Origin: Tanytarsus gracilentus | Taxonomy: Eukaryota > Arthropoda > Insecta > Diptera > Chironomidae | Length of the DNA: 64,000 bases | Direction of reading: 5' to 3' | NCBI GenBank assembly: GCA_038502055.1 | Contig: JAXRKN010000038.1 | Coordinates: 4,216,001-4,280,000 of the forward strand | In this document: in pieces, positions 1-14,300 of the stretch | Position numbering within the stretch: the stretch's first letter is position 1 | Layout of the letters: each line of letters starts with the position of its first letter | The notes under the pieces: model-generated | The model's input: only the letters and a program-made list of their open reading frames with translations | Told to the model about the DNA's origin: nothing | The model's database searches: none | Translations under genes and position numbers: made by a program

Positions 1-1668
1 TTTCTACCTGCAATGATGAATTGCACGGATAATTATTGACAAATGCACTGCTCTCTTTACACAGGTATATCGATTTTTATCTTTATCGTCATTTTTCCTT
101 TATTTAAATATTTTAGTTCTATTGTAGGAGAGGAGATCAGCTGTGTAATAAGGTAGAAAAATTTTAATTTTATTTCGATAAAAACCTTGAAAATAAATAA
201 ATTTGGAAAAAAATTTGTTATGTGTGAGGTATTAATAGGGGGGAAAAAAGTAAAGTGAGGAAGGAAGAATTAAAAAGAAGGAAGTATAGTCTAAGAGTTG
301 ATAATGAATTTAAAGGGAAGGGTAATCTGATGGTGGGTTGTGAAATGAAAGGTGGGTAAAGAAGAAAAAAGATTTTAATTTTGGGAAAGAAGAGAGAAAA
401 AAAGAAAAAAAGGGGAATCGGATGCGTTGGAGAAGAAGATGGGGGAGAGGTGGAATGGTTTTCAATCGTGAAAAAACGTGGTAAATAAATAAAAAGGAAA
501 ATGAAAATAAAATAGTGTTGAAAAGAAAAGCAAGTTTAAAATATAAAATTAGAAATAAAGCATAAGCAAACGGATTTGTCTTGTGGGTTTAAAAATTAAT
601 AAAATGAAAAAAAAAATGAAAATAAATGGAAAAAATAGAAAATTTTGTTAAGCAGAAGTTTAAATAAAATTTAAAAATTTCCAAGTTCCGCAGGAAGTTA
701 AAATAAAATAAAATCGTTAGTGTATTTTATATTTTTGTTCATGGTCATAAAAAATTGTATTATTTGGTATCGTGAGATATTTTAAAAGGGGCTGTATGTT
801 GAATGGATGAAAGGATTAAAGAAAAATAAAGGGGGGTTTAATATTAAAACAACAAATTAAAATTAAAAAATATCTTAAAAAATAATTGATCCAAAATTGC
901 CCTTTTTTTTGTTCTTTATTCCAGTTTTCATCCATTCAAGCATTACATGCACTCGCTGTTTAAAATACTCCATAAGCAAATAATATAAAATTTTTTGATG
1001 TATCAATGGGTAAAAAAATATATCAAAATATCAGTCTTTATACTGATTTTATTTTATTTTATACTTTTCCGTGCGGAATTACTAAATAGAAGTGGTTTTA
1101 AATTTTTTTTAACTATTTTATTTCTCTTCACTTTATTGACTCACTCAATGTGCATCATAAAAAATTCACCTGTTTGCAGCAGCACGCTTCAAAAAATTTA
1201 TTAAGTCAAGAAGTGAGAGAGAGAGAGGAAAGAAGAAAATAACTATAATATACATAAATGTGCATTAAACTACGGTGAAATGTGTGTGCGCATCAAATGA
1301 CAGTGTGCATGGCTTTTAATTAACGTTCATCGCATGAGCATGAAAGAAGGAATTTCAATAAATTGGTCATATTAGATGCGAGAAAAAGAAGCGGCCAATC
1401 TATTGGACAGCAGGTGACAAATTGTGATGATTATTGAAATAGATAGAGGACAAATGGCGCTGGCACATGTGATTGGGGTATTTTTCAAAATTAAAAGTCT
1501 AAACAATTCCAAGTTGATGGAAAATCGACAACTGCATGAGCATTTCAATTTATTTTTAACCCGACCAGAGAGCAGCTGACTCCTATCATCATCATCACAG
1601 AGCATTCTTTTCAAACACATTTCATATATATTTTCGCAGCTGATACACAACTTTTTTTTGCGGCTGCA
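1..1668. other. Noncoding flank upstream of the nervy promoter
   Basis: No open frame here resembles a protein I know. Positions about 235-470 form a purine-rich stretch with many AGG and GAA runs; the rest is A+T-rich. It is the 5' flank of the promoter near 1793 and may hold regulatory sites, but no individual site can be defended from sequence alone. Confidence 0.5.
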
Positions 1669-1750
1669 TGTTTCTCTCTCATTTTCTCTCTATCTCCCTT
1701 CACTCTAATGCTGTTCAGCAGAGAGCTCAAAATTATGCGAGAGAGAAAAA
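1669..1750. promoter_or_regulatory. GA/CT-rich tract upstream of the nervy start site
   Basis: Clusters of TCTCTC and GAGAGAG occur on both sides of a short spacer, about 45-125 bp upstream of a strong initiator at 1793. In insects, GAGA-factor sites with an Inr and DPE are typical of paused, developmentally regulated promoters. The tract is seen directly; GAGA-factor binding is inferred. Confidence 0.4.
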
Positions 1751-1790
1751 ATTTTCTTTTTCATTCATAAACGAAATATTGAGTTAGACT

Positions 1791-1825
1791 TCAGTCTCAT
1801 CAGGACGCTCATTTAAGTCGGTCGT
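1791..1825 (+). promoter_or_regulatory. Core promoter with initiator and DPE (probably nervy)
   Basis: TCAGTC at 1791-1796 fits the insect initiator, with the start-site A at 1793. At +28 to +33 (1820-1825) the sequence is GGTCGT, a full match to the DPE consensus RGWYV at the required spacing. No TATA box is evident. The next good donor is GTGAGT at 2097, and the first nervy coding exon begins 6.2 kb downstream, so this is the best visible start site for that gene. Linking it to nervy is inference. Confidence 0.5.
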
Positions 1826-2096
1826 ATTTTCAATTTCTCGCCGATAAATGAAACAACGTGCTTCAATATCAAAGGCAAAGGAAATTTATCTCACTTATCA
1901 ACTCGAGCTCATTTAGTTTTGAAACGTCCTCGTGAGTGGTTGCAAGAATAAAATTGATAAAGAAAAATTGTTTTATTTTAAAAAGTGATGAAAAGAGTTT
2001 TTTGAAAAAAATTATATTGAAATTTTTTTGGCCGAGAAGTGTTTAAAAAAATTATAAACCGTGGATTTGAGGAAATTGCAAATTTTATCGCTTATG
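1793..2096 (+). other. nvy: Probable 5' untranslated exon of nervy
   Basis: The segment runs from the initiator to a strong donor, ATG|GTGAGT, at 2097. It has stops in all frames except a short final stretch. Its last three bases are ATG and would join in frame to the ATG at 8304, so translation could begin one codon earlier. Exon pairing is inferred from splice signals only. Confidence 0.35.
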
Positions 2097-5000
2097 GTGA
2101 GTGTTGGTGTCAGCTGCTTTAAATTTTTGCAATTTACCCGAAAAAAAAACATGCGAAGAGAAAACTTTTTTCCAATTTATTCCCGGTACACTGAGGACAA
2201 CTGGCAAAGTTGAGCTTGTTAAGAAAGAAAAATATAAAATTTATTTGGTTTTGCGATTGAATTCACAATATTGGAAAAGCTCTTGAACAAATGTTGCCTC
2301 TTTACGGACACTCTTGCCGCAGTCTATAACATCCCCCGAAAAAAAAAATATTTTTTATGATGCACAAGTGTTCACTTTCCCATCCATATTTAGCCTTAAA
2401 ACTCACTCTCTCTTTTTTTTCTGATTCGCCTAACTGCCGAATGTGTATTTGCCGACAACGAAACATATTTTTATTACAAATTTATGCAAAAATCCGCCCA
2501 AAGAAGAAAAAGGAAGAAATCTTTTTCATTTTTATTAAATGTCGTAATTTTTATGTGTAACTGATAAAACGCGATTTTGTGGCAGTTCAAAGTTGTGGTC
2601 ACATTTGTTCAGTATTCATAGCATTAAAGAAGATTCACAAAGGTTGTTAAATAAGTTTATTAAATTCTATGAAAAATTGTTTTATTTTTAAAAATTTTTG
2701 ATCGTTTTAAAAATTTAATTTTTAACAGTTTGAAAATTTTTAATTTTTTTTTTCAAAGATCAAATTAAATTTTTAATCTTTAGCACTCGATTTATTAAAA
2801 ATGTTAAAAAATATTTTTAATCTTTAAAAATTAACGTACCTAAATTTTTTAAATCTTCATTTCCTTGGACGTCACGAGGAAAACTTTTTTAACCTGTAAA
2901 AAGAAAAATTGAAGGGAGGAAAATATGAGTAATCGAGTCATTAATTAAGACAGATGAGGAAGACTTCGGAGGAGATGCTGTTGTTAAAATGCATAATTAC
3001 TTTACGTGTCATTTTATTCATGAGACATCTGATGTTACAAGCAAGCTCCCTCCCTTACCATATACACACACAACAAGACACATAACAATGATGCATTGGA
3101 TATTTACTTTACTATGGATTTGTGTTTTAGATGCACCTGCGGCACGACACAGTTTTATTTCCATTCCATGATATTTTTATAGATTTTCCCTCCCTACAAA
3201 TGCTCAACTTGCAAACTGTGTGAATGAGAGAGTTTATAGAAAATTGGATTCGAAATCCTTTCACTCGACACTTGTGCACACATCGAGGAGCAGAGATAAA
3301 ATTTTCCCTCTTTCACTTAAGCCTCGGCTGCTGCTGCTGGTTGATGTAAATCGTTGCTACTTGTAACTTTATTTTATGAATGGCAGGCAAGGATTTGAGG
3401 CGGCAGCAGCAGCATAAAAACTTTTAACTCTGAAAGCATTTTGAGTGAGAAAGCAAACACATTCCGAAAAAGTGTGGGGAGAGAGGGACAGCCCGGATGC
3501 TTCCTTGCTTTAGATATATATGTGAGACACATTTGGCGAAGGATTAGCAATAAACAAATTCTAGAGAGAAAATTTTAATCCCTTTCCTTCATCGACCGAG
3601 GAGAAAGCGCTTTAGAGAGTGTGCTGCTGCTAAATCGGAGCCACACACACACTGCAGCACCATAAATTCTGTAATTTATCATAATTTTCATTATTGCGAA
3701 AGCATCTGGCGTATCTGGCAGAAAGCGATTAAAATTTTTGCGAAAAGCCATTCTGCCGATGGAAGAATTTTCTTTGGTGTGCTTTTCTGCTAGTGATTTT
3801 TTTTGAGAGCTGCAAACGACAAGAACATGTGATGCCTTTTTGCTCACACAGAAACTGTTGTGAGCGTTAGGAAAAGTGCAATTAAATGCATTCGGGTATT
3901 TCGCCATGTGTGGAGCATGTTTATGTCGCTGCTCATTAATTTTTGTGCAAAAATTTTCTCTCCTCTTTAAATATATTTGTGTGTGTACATGCATGCACCA
4001 TCATGCAGTGTGAAAATTTCACATTTTCGGGGTTTCGACATTAAATTTTATAGCTCAACATGTGCTGGCTGGTAAATCGCATAAAAAAAGATTCTTGAAC
4101 AACTTTTTTTTTCTTCTCAAACTGTCGCAATGCTCACACGAGAGCACGGCAGATCGATAGTGGTTAAATTCATAAACTTTATGTTTCGAGTGAACTGAAT
4201 GAAAAAAAAAAGACTGTCAGTGCAAAATTTCTCATCCTGCAGCGATCGTTAATTGAGTTAGAAAAGAATTTATTGCGCCAAAAGGAGGAAAAATTTTGTT
4301 CGCTATTTAATTGGATGAAGTTTTTGGTCTCGAGACTGCAATGCTGGTTGTATTTCTCCATGTGCATGCGTTTTAAAAGAGTTTTTCTATATATGGCATT
4401 CATATACTTAAATAGATACACACAATTTAAAATTGGATGGCGGAGGAAGAAAGAGCTGAAATAATTTTTTCGATGCGGGATGACCCGCATGTGATTTTGA
4501 TGAGTTGATAATTAGAGTTGTGGAGGAATTTGTTGAAGAAAAAAAATGATGATGAATGCTGGATGAACTTTAAGCAGGTTGAGAAAGAATTTTACGCAAT
4601 AAGTTTTGCTTAATTATCGCATCATCAACAACATCATCGTGTCTGCATAAGATCAACATCAGAAATCAGCAAGAAGATTTTTTCCTTTTACTCGCGCAGC
4701 TTCGTTTCGTGTGTTTATGAATTAAAAATTTCTTTTGGTGAATTTTTTATCTGTTCCTTTTCCACTCACGAAATCTCATCGAGTGTCTTAATTTGCTTAC
4801 TATTTGCCATAGAGAGAGAAAAAAAATGTTTAATAAATTACACTTAAAACTTCTCATTACTTTCAAGTGTGCGCGAGAAGAAAAATAGAATCCAGACGTG
4901 CATTGCGGCTACAAGTGCTGCTTGCGTCTGCTTCCACCTTCACTTTATTTCTTCACGTAAACATGCGAGTGCCTGGCATTGGCGATGATGATGTAAATAC

Positions 5001-8000
5001 CCGCATTTTAGAATCTAAGAAATATTTTTTTAATCCATGCTGGTTGAGCTGCTATATGTTGGCCATCACTCGAATCAATTCTCTTCTTTTATTTGTTTAA
5101 CATCAATTTCGGAGGAAAGAGAATTAAGTTTTTCAGCATGATGTAAAAACTGCCAAAACCAACGCACACACTTCACACGGAAATTTTCGAACTAGAAAAG
5201 AGTGAAAAATGAAAATTGTTGAGAAAAACCAAACTTTTCACTCGATTCTCGTTTTTTCCTCCTCCACTCAAATTCATTGTCGAAATTTGATAGACTCCAA
5301 GTGCTGTTGTTGGCTGCTCTCACAAGTTTCTTCCTGTTTTTTGAAGCCGCTCAAAGCAAAATCTTTTTTTTTTCAACGACGACTATTTGAAATGTCATTG
5401 ACAGCCACAACACAGCAAACTGATGTGAAGAGGAAAATTTTCACGGAAAGCATCATGAAAATGTGTCACAGACACACAAATTTGATTTTTAATCTTTTCC
5501 AACTCCCTCTCTCACCCTTCCGTGCCGTGCCTCACTTTATTTCCCTCTTCTCATTTTCCTCTCGCTGATGACACCAACAGCCGATGTCTTTCATACATGC
5601 TCGCTATGATACAAACAACAACAGCCAGCGCACACACATTTTCTTCATTCATTATTCGTGCTCAAGATGTTGCAGTACTGCTCATGGAAATTCTTCTTAG
5701 ATATTTCGTATGAGAATGTCACTGTTGTTGAACTTCTCTCTTCTCTGTGTGAGAGAGAGAGCTATTGACAGTGGAGATGATGGTGTCATGTGTTTGGACC
5801 ATTAAGGGTGAAGAAATAACCTTGATGTTCTCTGGCATAGCAATGCTAATTATACTCAGAGCGTCAGCCTGCATTTCGTTGACATGGGATTGTTCTGAGA
5901 GGAGAGCATGAAGAAAATTTTGCGGCAAGGCACGTTGTTGGGGATGAAATGGAAGCACATGGACCGAATGTGACCACATCAAAAAAAGTTTAAACTCGAT
6001 CTGGGTTCTGCGTGTGTGTGTGTGTGTGTGTCTGTATGTGCAAACATGTGGACAGAAAAAGAGCAAAAATATTTCAGGACATGAATACAATTTAATGTAA
6101 ATTTCATTACCGGCTATTATGAGCACTCGGATTTATGCTGGAAATTCTCAACAAAAAAAGTTCTTTACTCGAATCGATTTGAAAGAAACCAAATGGAATT
6201 AATGCCGATGCTGCCAAAAATGCTCTAAGTGCGATTCATTAAAATGTAATTGACGAATAGCAGATTGTTCAAGCTGTCGATGAGATGTTGTAGAGCTGCT
6301 GATGCTTCTGATGATGATGAAATATGTTTGTGTGGAGGGGAAATGAATTTTTAAACCGAGAATTGAAATTAAACAAATGTTTGCACTCACATGACTCATT
6401 TCTGATAAATTTTCGGGTCACAAGAAAAATAAAACACGCGTAAAAAAGTGAAAAAGAAAATTTAGAAACTTTTTCGTTCTACCTCAAAATTTTGCTCGCA
6501 ACCTTCCATCAAGCGAACTCTCGTTGCCACATGGTAGAGGAAATTTTTAATATCAAATTGGATACAAATTTCTGTTTTGCACCTGTTCTAACAAAATGCC
6601 GTAGAAATTCTTTCTTGTTTAAGAACTTTCGTAAACAATTTCCCCATTCATCATTTTCCCTTCCACGCTCGAACGTTGTGTGCTTACCTTTACTGCTGCC
6701 TTCTTCATGCTCCATTCGTGTGTACCTATTTCATAATTTCCTCTCGCATCCAAGCATTGTCTCATCATCATCATTGTCGTGACTTTTTTAGTGTAATTCA
6801 TCCAGATCTGGATTTCGCACCTGAACAAATAAAAAATAAATAAAAGCGATTATTTTTTATTACACTCAAGTGAATGTTTCTGAAAGTCTTTTCAGTTTGA
6901 AAAAAGACATTTAAACACTTGTGCTAACAATTTTTCTATTCAATTGACGTGTGAGTCTTTCAAAAATTGCATAAAATTGCAAAGTTGAAGAAATTTGGCA
7001 ACAAACATGAATTAAAGTTGAGATCATGCAGGCATCAAATATTTTTGTGTCTCTCTCTTCTTAGAGGAGAAATTGAAACATATTGTGAACACATGTTGCA
7101 GCCATGAATTATTTTTTCCCTGTTATAAAAAAATTATTTAAAATACGGAAAAACTTTTTGTTAGCACTGCTGATGCCATTGCCTCCATGCACACACTTTT
7201 CGACTGCTTGCTGCCCGATCGCTTCTGTCGGAACACGAGGAAATTATATTAAGGAAACATTTGTGCAGCGATTATGCTCAATAAACTTATGATTGGCAAA
7301 ATTGCATCGCGAATAAATTTTCACTTTTTCGCGTGTCAATTCCGTTAATCACAAAATGAGTTTGCTATTTAACTAGCCGACATTATGTGAATTTCTCCAG
7401 GTGCTTTCAATCCAATTTCTGCCTTCTTTCTCATCATCAATAATAATTTTTGTACTCAACTCATTTTTCGACGAGAATAATTTCATTTTGCTTTCGGCGC
7501 TGCCACAGACAAAAATCTAATCGAGCATGCCTCTCTCTCTCTGCTTAATGTTTTGCGGAGAATTTCATGGCAAGTGGATGGATTGAATAGAAAATGATGG
7601 GATCGAGCACAACTGTCTTTGACGAAATTTCCATTTCACTCATTCGCATTATTCACATCGTGTTCGAGAATATTATGGTTACCGTTGGATTGTTTTGATA
7701 AGAGAAATAACAGAAAACATGCAGAAAAGGGCAATTTTAATAACTCGATGGTTCATCTCAGATTTTAAGTGGTCATGAGAATGCCAACCGACAGACAGAC
7801 AACAGAGATTATCATAAACAGAATTCTGACTCGCTCAATGGCAAAATTGTGTAATGAACTATGAACGAGAAAAACAGAAACGAATTGTTGAAAAATTCCT
7901 CAACCAGATGTTTTCAATCAAATCGTCTTTCGCGAGCATTTGGCTTCCGTCTGTTGTTTTATTTCACTTTTTCCTCTTCTTTCTCGCACTTCAATGCTCG

Positions 8001-8303
8001 TACATCAAAAAATTAAAAACTAGTGCGAGAACCTCAATAAAAACATTACGATTAAGAAATATTTTCGGAATGCCGCTCATATCCGATTAATTTTGATGTT
8101 GATGAATTAAAATGTCATTGCATGCACATGATGCCATTCTTCTCTCTCTCTTCAACACAATTCATCATCGTCATCAGCAAAGTCTTGCTTCTAATCTAGA
8201 ATTAATGATTAAAATTTTCTCTTTCGCATGTGACGAAAAATTTTCGAGTTGAAAAAATAATTAAACTAAAATTTTCATTTCTCTCTTTTCACCTCGTGCA
8301 CAG
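2097..8303 (+). other. nvy: Large first intron of nervy
   Basis: About 6.2 kb between a GTGAGT donor and the TGCACAG acceptor before the first coding exon. No ORF resembles a known protein. It contains GA/CT runs, CAT and CAG microsatellite-like patches (for example near 3330 and 3400), and a GT dinucleotide run at about 6012. Long first introns in corepressor genes usually hold enhancers, but no specific site is claimed. Confidence 0.4.
6012..6031. repeat. GT/AC microsatellite
   Basis: Ten uninterrupted GT units, continuing into an imperfect TCTGTATGTG tail. A simple repeat inside the presumed nervy first intron. Confidence 0.9.
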
Positions 8304-11300
8304 ATGGCACTGGATGGGAAGGCAATTAAGGAGGAAATTCCGGACAAGGAAGCGTACGACAGTGGAAGTGTTAGACGAGTAAAAGGTGAGTTCCATTTTT
8401 TCTGTGACATTTTCCTTAATTATGGAGAAGCGAAATGCTTTTTTATTGATGAACTTTGCGTGCATGCAGAGTTGTGTGTTGATATTCGATTGCCCCTTTA
8501 ATTAATCAGGCGGTCATTGACAAAATTTTCCCACCGACACCATCAATTTGTACTGACACGCATTAAAATTTATTGTAAAACATTTTTTCATTCGTTCATG
8601 AATGCATTTATGGCGTCGAGAAAATAAAAGGTTGCTTCTTTCTCACTTTTTTAAAAAAATTGACAATAAATCACATTTTAATGAGCCAGTTAAATACATC
8701 GGTGATAGACCCATCATAATTTAGTGAAGTGGTCGGTTGACGGTGCAATCAATTTGTGGCATTCCTCGATAAATTATTTATGAGCAATTTGCTAGAAAAT
8801 TTCAGGTGATACCAGCTGCAATCCTCACTCGATGCCACAATAAAAATTCTCATGCATTATCATCGATAAAATAGTAAATCAATATATAAAAATGACTGTT
8901 AATTGGAGCTAATTTGTAGCCATAGCTCATAAAAATTGTTGGCACTCAAACATTAATGTTTTCATGTTCATCATCTCTTTTCTCTTTTGTGTGCGCCATG
9001 ATTTTTTGTTTTTCCTCTCATTTTTCTTTCCTCGCCACTTACTTTTCTACTTCTTCTTCCACTGAGCTCATTCAATTAGATTGCGAATTTTCCCACAACG
9101 TTTAAATCCCATTCAACATAAAAATAACACGACCCATCTGAGTATTTTCTGTCGCCTCCGATGTATAAAACTTTTTTCCCTTCTCACACTCTCGAAAATC
9201 TCTTCATCCACCCTACCAACCTCATTCCACCTCCTCTCGCATTTATGTGATATAGAATTTTTTTATTTTCTGTTCTTTTGTGTTCACATTTCATTTTTAC
9301 ACTGAGCACTGATGATGGGAAAAACACCAGCCAGTCGAACAACAACATCATGTAGAAGTTTTCAAAACAACATAAACATTTTCGTACATTTTTTAAATGA
9401 ATTGATGATAACAATGGGAAAACAGCAGGCGAAGTAAAGTAGCAACAACAAGTGCAGAATGAAGTAGCATTTTTATTTTCGTGTACATGGAATGAGTGTT
9501 AAAAAAGAAGGGGTTGTATGGCATGCATTTAAGAGTGTCGGACAAATTATCACCTTCACAAGTTCCTCAGCTCTTAATCCCCATAATTTATGCAAAAACA
9601 TGATTTATAATGAGAAAAATTTTGTGCATAAAGATAATTTTTTGCTATGCTGGTAATTGGTTGAGTGAAATCAAGTTGTAGAAAAAAATTCTAGGGATGG
9701 AAAATTTAACGTAATATTAAATTTAAAAACTAGTGGAATATTAGTTTTTATAGCTTTAATTAAAATATGTTTAAGCTTCAGGAAATTTAAATTGATGCAA
9801 AATTAAGAAAAAATTAAATTCGAAATTTAGTGGACAATTAATTTGGACTCAAGCACTTTATAATTTTTGAAGAAATTTTTAAAATTTCAAAGTCATGCAA
9901 AATAATTTCTTAAAATTTCAAAAATTTATTTTTAAATTGATGCCTAATTGCTTATTTTAAGTTCAGACATGTTGTGTCGAATAACAAAAAAACCACAGAC
10001 AAGGTGTTTTATTAAAAACTCCATTGTTCACAGGGCAAATAAAAAAGTCTCACACAAATTAATAGAAACATTTTTTTGCCTTATTGAGATAAAACACGTT
10101 GAAATCACGAGCGATTTTAGCAGCGCAGACAGAGGGTGAAAAAAATATTTTTATCAACCTTTTTTTGCGATACAAAATTATAGTATTTATTTAATTCCTT
10201 TCTCATGACGCCAACTGATAATTACATTCTTTCGTTCCCATAATTAATAATATTCTCATTCTCGCTTGAGGGTTGAAGAAAGACGAGTTCACCACATAAA
10301 TGTGATATGGCAATAATTTTTGGTATCCAGTCGGTGTGTTCGTGATAAGAGCAAACATGCACGCAATCTGCTCTTTGCAGTGTTGAATGTTGTGAGAAAG
10401 AGCAAGCGAGAGAAAAAAATTCAATTACACCACTTTAGAGAAGCCATCATCATCATCCAATTCGACGAGGAGCAAAAAAAATTATTCAACATCACGAAAA
10501 TTTCTCGCAAACACGCTTGGCAAGATTAGGCAGATTTTTGGATGAAATGCGATGACATAAATGACGTGCGGATGGGATGAGCATAAAAATCCTTTTTTTC
10601 TGTACTTAAGATTTTCTGTAAACTTTTCCAACCATAAAAACGCGCAAACATCATTGACGCAACGAACGTCATAGAAAATCCCGTACACTTTGCTGGCAAA
10701 TGCGGATGGTGTGTGTTTTGCCAGAGATAAAACTCAATTACAATTTTCACATCAGCAAAAGAAGAATTTTTTCTTCAAATCGGTCTGACACTTTTTTATT
10801 TTTACCCGCATCCCCTCTTCAAAATGAAACTAGAAGAGGGCAATTATTATTATCTAATGAAAAAAGTGTTTGAATTAATTTTTTTTGCCGTCTCCATATA
10901 GAAAAATCCTCGTCGACGACAGCAAATTCAAATTTATTACTCAAAAGCGGATTTATTTTTAGAAAAAAAAAATCATTTTTTTTGCTCCATCATCCTCTGT
11001 CGTCCTTTTTTTACAATTCTAAAATTTATTTTTCTACTCTCGAGCTTAGGCAATTTCAAACGACCAACTATAAATTCCATTAACAATAAATCAATAAATT
11101 TCTCTCCAAGTGATATTTTTTCCCACATTCTCACAGCTACATTATTTTTTCAAAAAAAAGTGTGAATGCCAACTGATAAAGGCATTGTTTTCTGCTGCTT
11201 GCATTTGGCATTTAAGTCGATTGAATGTATCGAGACACACACACATTCTCTTTGAGTTAGGGGAAGTTCACAATGTGAAACATTGACAGCATCGTGGGCG

Positions 11301-14300
11301 ATAAAAGGAAAAATAATAATGAAATATGTCAAGAAAATTGATCTTTGACAATTATCCAAATGTGTTGGAGATCAATAAAAATAAACACTCGAAAAAAAGA
11401 TTTGACAAGTAAATTTTTAATATTTTTTAGGTCTTTCTTCAACATCAAAAAGATTTTCAAGTATTAAAAAATTGAATTGAATTGCGGCAAAATATTTTTT
11501 CTTGATGTATAATTTTATTTTTCCTTGAAATCGCTTTTCTTATCATCATCCATCTTGCTGTCACCAGCAGAAGCCCTCTTAGAATTATTATTTCTTCTTC
11601 AACTCCCCAAAATGCGTTGGCTGACGAGAGAGATTCCGATTTTCTTACACTGCCATCACAACATGCCTCAATGTCTCTCTTATACTTTTTCTTCTTGAGA
11701 TCTACACATGTTGACTGGCAATGGAGCTTTTTCATCCAGCTGCGATGGCGATGATGGTGAAAGAGAAGAGGGTGGTGGTGATTGCAAAAAAAAAGATGAA
11801 AAACTTTAGAGAAGAAAGCATTTGAGAGAGATAAAGTAAGATAGAAATTATCCCTCAATGACATTTCTAAAAAATAATTCTATCGAGGCTTTTCATGTCA
11901 TCCACCGGTTGATAGGGGCCGCACTCAAAGTACATTTTGCCTTTAGACTCTCTAGGAAGTGAAATTGAGTAAACAAGTGCTTCGAGGAGCTTCATGTCCA
12001 GTGCACTTCTCATCCACACACAACATTGAGCTGACAGCAGATGGAAAATTTTCATTCTATTCCTCCACTTCAACACACACAAAAAATTCCATTTTGAAAT
12101 CATTTTCCCTCGCACTTTTAGAATTGCGAAATTGTTGAAAATCTAAAGTAGAGTGGATGGATGAGGCGATGTTTGGTATAAACCGAAAAATCAGAAACAT
12201 ATGTGAAACATGAAAGGTGCCTCCCTCTCCACACCCACTGTTCCCACCGCTGCGATGAATAAACATCCACATGCGTTCCATCTGTTTCCAACTTGAATTA
12301 CAGCTAAACTGAGAGAACTTTTCTTTTCGTCTTCATCTCGTTTTCCTTTTTTTTCATAAGAAGCTTTCAAAACCATACATCATTTTATTCGAAAGTTTTT
12401 CTTCGAGCTACGTTCTGCCGAAAAAAAAATAGAGAAAAAGTTTTTCAAAGTGTAAAACAACAAATAGAGAAACTTTTCATTTATTACCTAGAGAGAAAAA
12501 TTAAGAGTTTCTGATTCCATGTGGGAGGTTCACACGCAGACCTAAATTTAAATACGAAGAATGTAAAAAATAATTGCCAGCCATTAATTACAGAATTGAT
12601 TTTAGGAAAAAAAACTTTTTAATAATTCAAGCGAAGATCACGCTTAGTAATTTGAGAAAATGATAATTACTTTCGGGCAAATGCTTGTGACACATTTCCT
12701 TCATGACATTCCTAATTGTTATTGCTACGTACGAAAAAACATAAACACAACAAAGGTGGGTGACTGCTGTCGACGACAAGACACCTGAAAAATACATGGT
12801 TAAGATGAAAGTAATTGATTGAAATTGAGTAAAGGAGTGAAGGAAAACAAACTGCAGGAGCATTGAGGGAAAAGAAAATTGAGAGAAACTCAATTACAAG
12901 CAGCCTTCGTTTGCAGCACTTCCTCACGTCTGGATGTAGGAAAAGGGATGAAAAAAATTGAAAAGAGTTTTGCAAAAAAAAATCATTTTAAAAATTTAAC
13001 GGTTTAATAATTTTTAAATGAAAGAGACTTTAAAATTTATTGCAAAAAATTCTTTATAAAAAAAAATAACAATTTACTTTTCTCACACTCGAAGCTGTAA
13101 GCTAAGAGAGAAGTTTAATAATGATCGGAAAAAATGAACTGTAAAGTGCTTTCGCTATGTGAATGAAAATTCTTTCATAACTGTGCCCGCTTTTGAAATG
13201 GAGTGGCAAGATGGAGAGAAAAGTTTTCCTTTTTCTCCGCCCCGCATTACCGCCACCCGCACACTCATATACACACCATCATACCATTCGAGCAAGCTGT
13301 TTATTAAAACTAGGAAAAAGCACCATCATTTAATGTGTCATTTACATCCGTTGCATTTATTATTTTCATTATTATTAATTATTATAAAGCGATTGTTTTC
13401 CTCTCGCAGTCACTTCCACTTCTTCATTTCTAGCTCTCTCTCTCTCGCTCTCGCAATCGCTAACTGATGTTGGCAAGAAAACAAATTGTGGCGTGAATGT
13501 GCTGGTATACAATGTGTGATACTAAATTTTTCTTTATTAAGTTTTTCTTCATTTCGAATTAAAATTTTCGAAAAACTTTTTCATTATTCCTTCTCTATTG
13601 TTTTTCCATCATAACCCCAACGTAATATTGTTATGCTAATTTATTTTCTCATTCTCTCTAAAGGCAAAGAACAGTGTCACACGCCAGACTCGCCTGAAGG
13701 AGCTCGAGTTGTAGCGCCTCGCTCTCCCATCTCACCCCATCATATTCATCCAATGATACCCGCAACAACAAATCGAAGCTCAAGTGTCAATCGCCACAAT
13801 AGTTTGTCTCCCACGAACAATGGGACGCCTCCTCCGTCCGCATCATCGGCAACATCTATTCTTGCCAACACAACGGCATCTGTGCATGACAGTCAGCGTT
13901 TATTGAAAATAAGGAGATTCTTGGGTGCTCTGATACAATTTGGACAGGACACAAATCCAGATGTCGGAGATCGACTACGTTCACTAGTGCTATCGTTGGC
14001 TGTAAGTTTGACTGATTTTTTTCGACGACATCTGATTTTAATTTATTGCCATTTTATATTTGATTCGTTTAGAGTAATGGCTTGTCAATTGAAGAATTTC
14101 AAATAGCAGTTCAGGAGGCCACAAACTTTCCACTACGGCCGAATGTTTTACCTTTTCTTCGCTCTCACTTGCCGCTCCTGCAGCGCGAAATTAACAGCAT
14201 GGCTCGTGTCAGTAAACAGTCCGCTCTCCAGTATGTGCGAACAAATGAAAGCTCGGTGATGGAGCTAATGCATAATCCAACTGATGCACACAGCGACATT

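Noticed and set aside
3575..3994. 139-codon minus-strand frame in the nervy first intron
   Set aside because: No family resemblance, no splice context, and similar long frames arise on the strand opposite CT/GA-rich DNA.
5719..6126. 135-codon minus-strand frame containing a His/Thr run
   Set aside because: The run is the translation of the GT/AC microsatellite; the rest has no recognisable domain.
13159..13467. 102-codon ATG frame before nervy exon 2, considered as an alternative first exon
   Set aside because: No donor joins it in phase to 13664, and the composition (His/Ser/Leu runs from CT-rich DNA) looks random.
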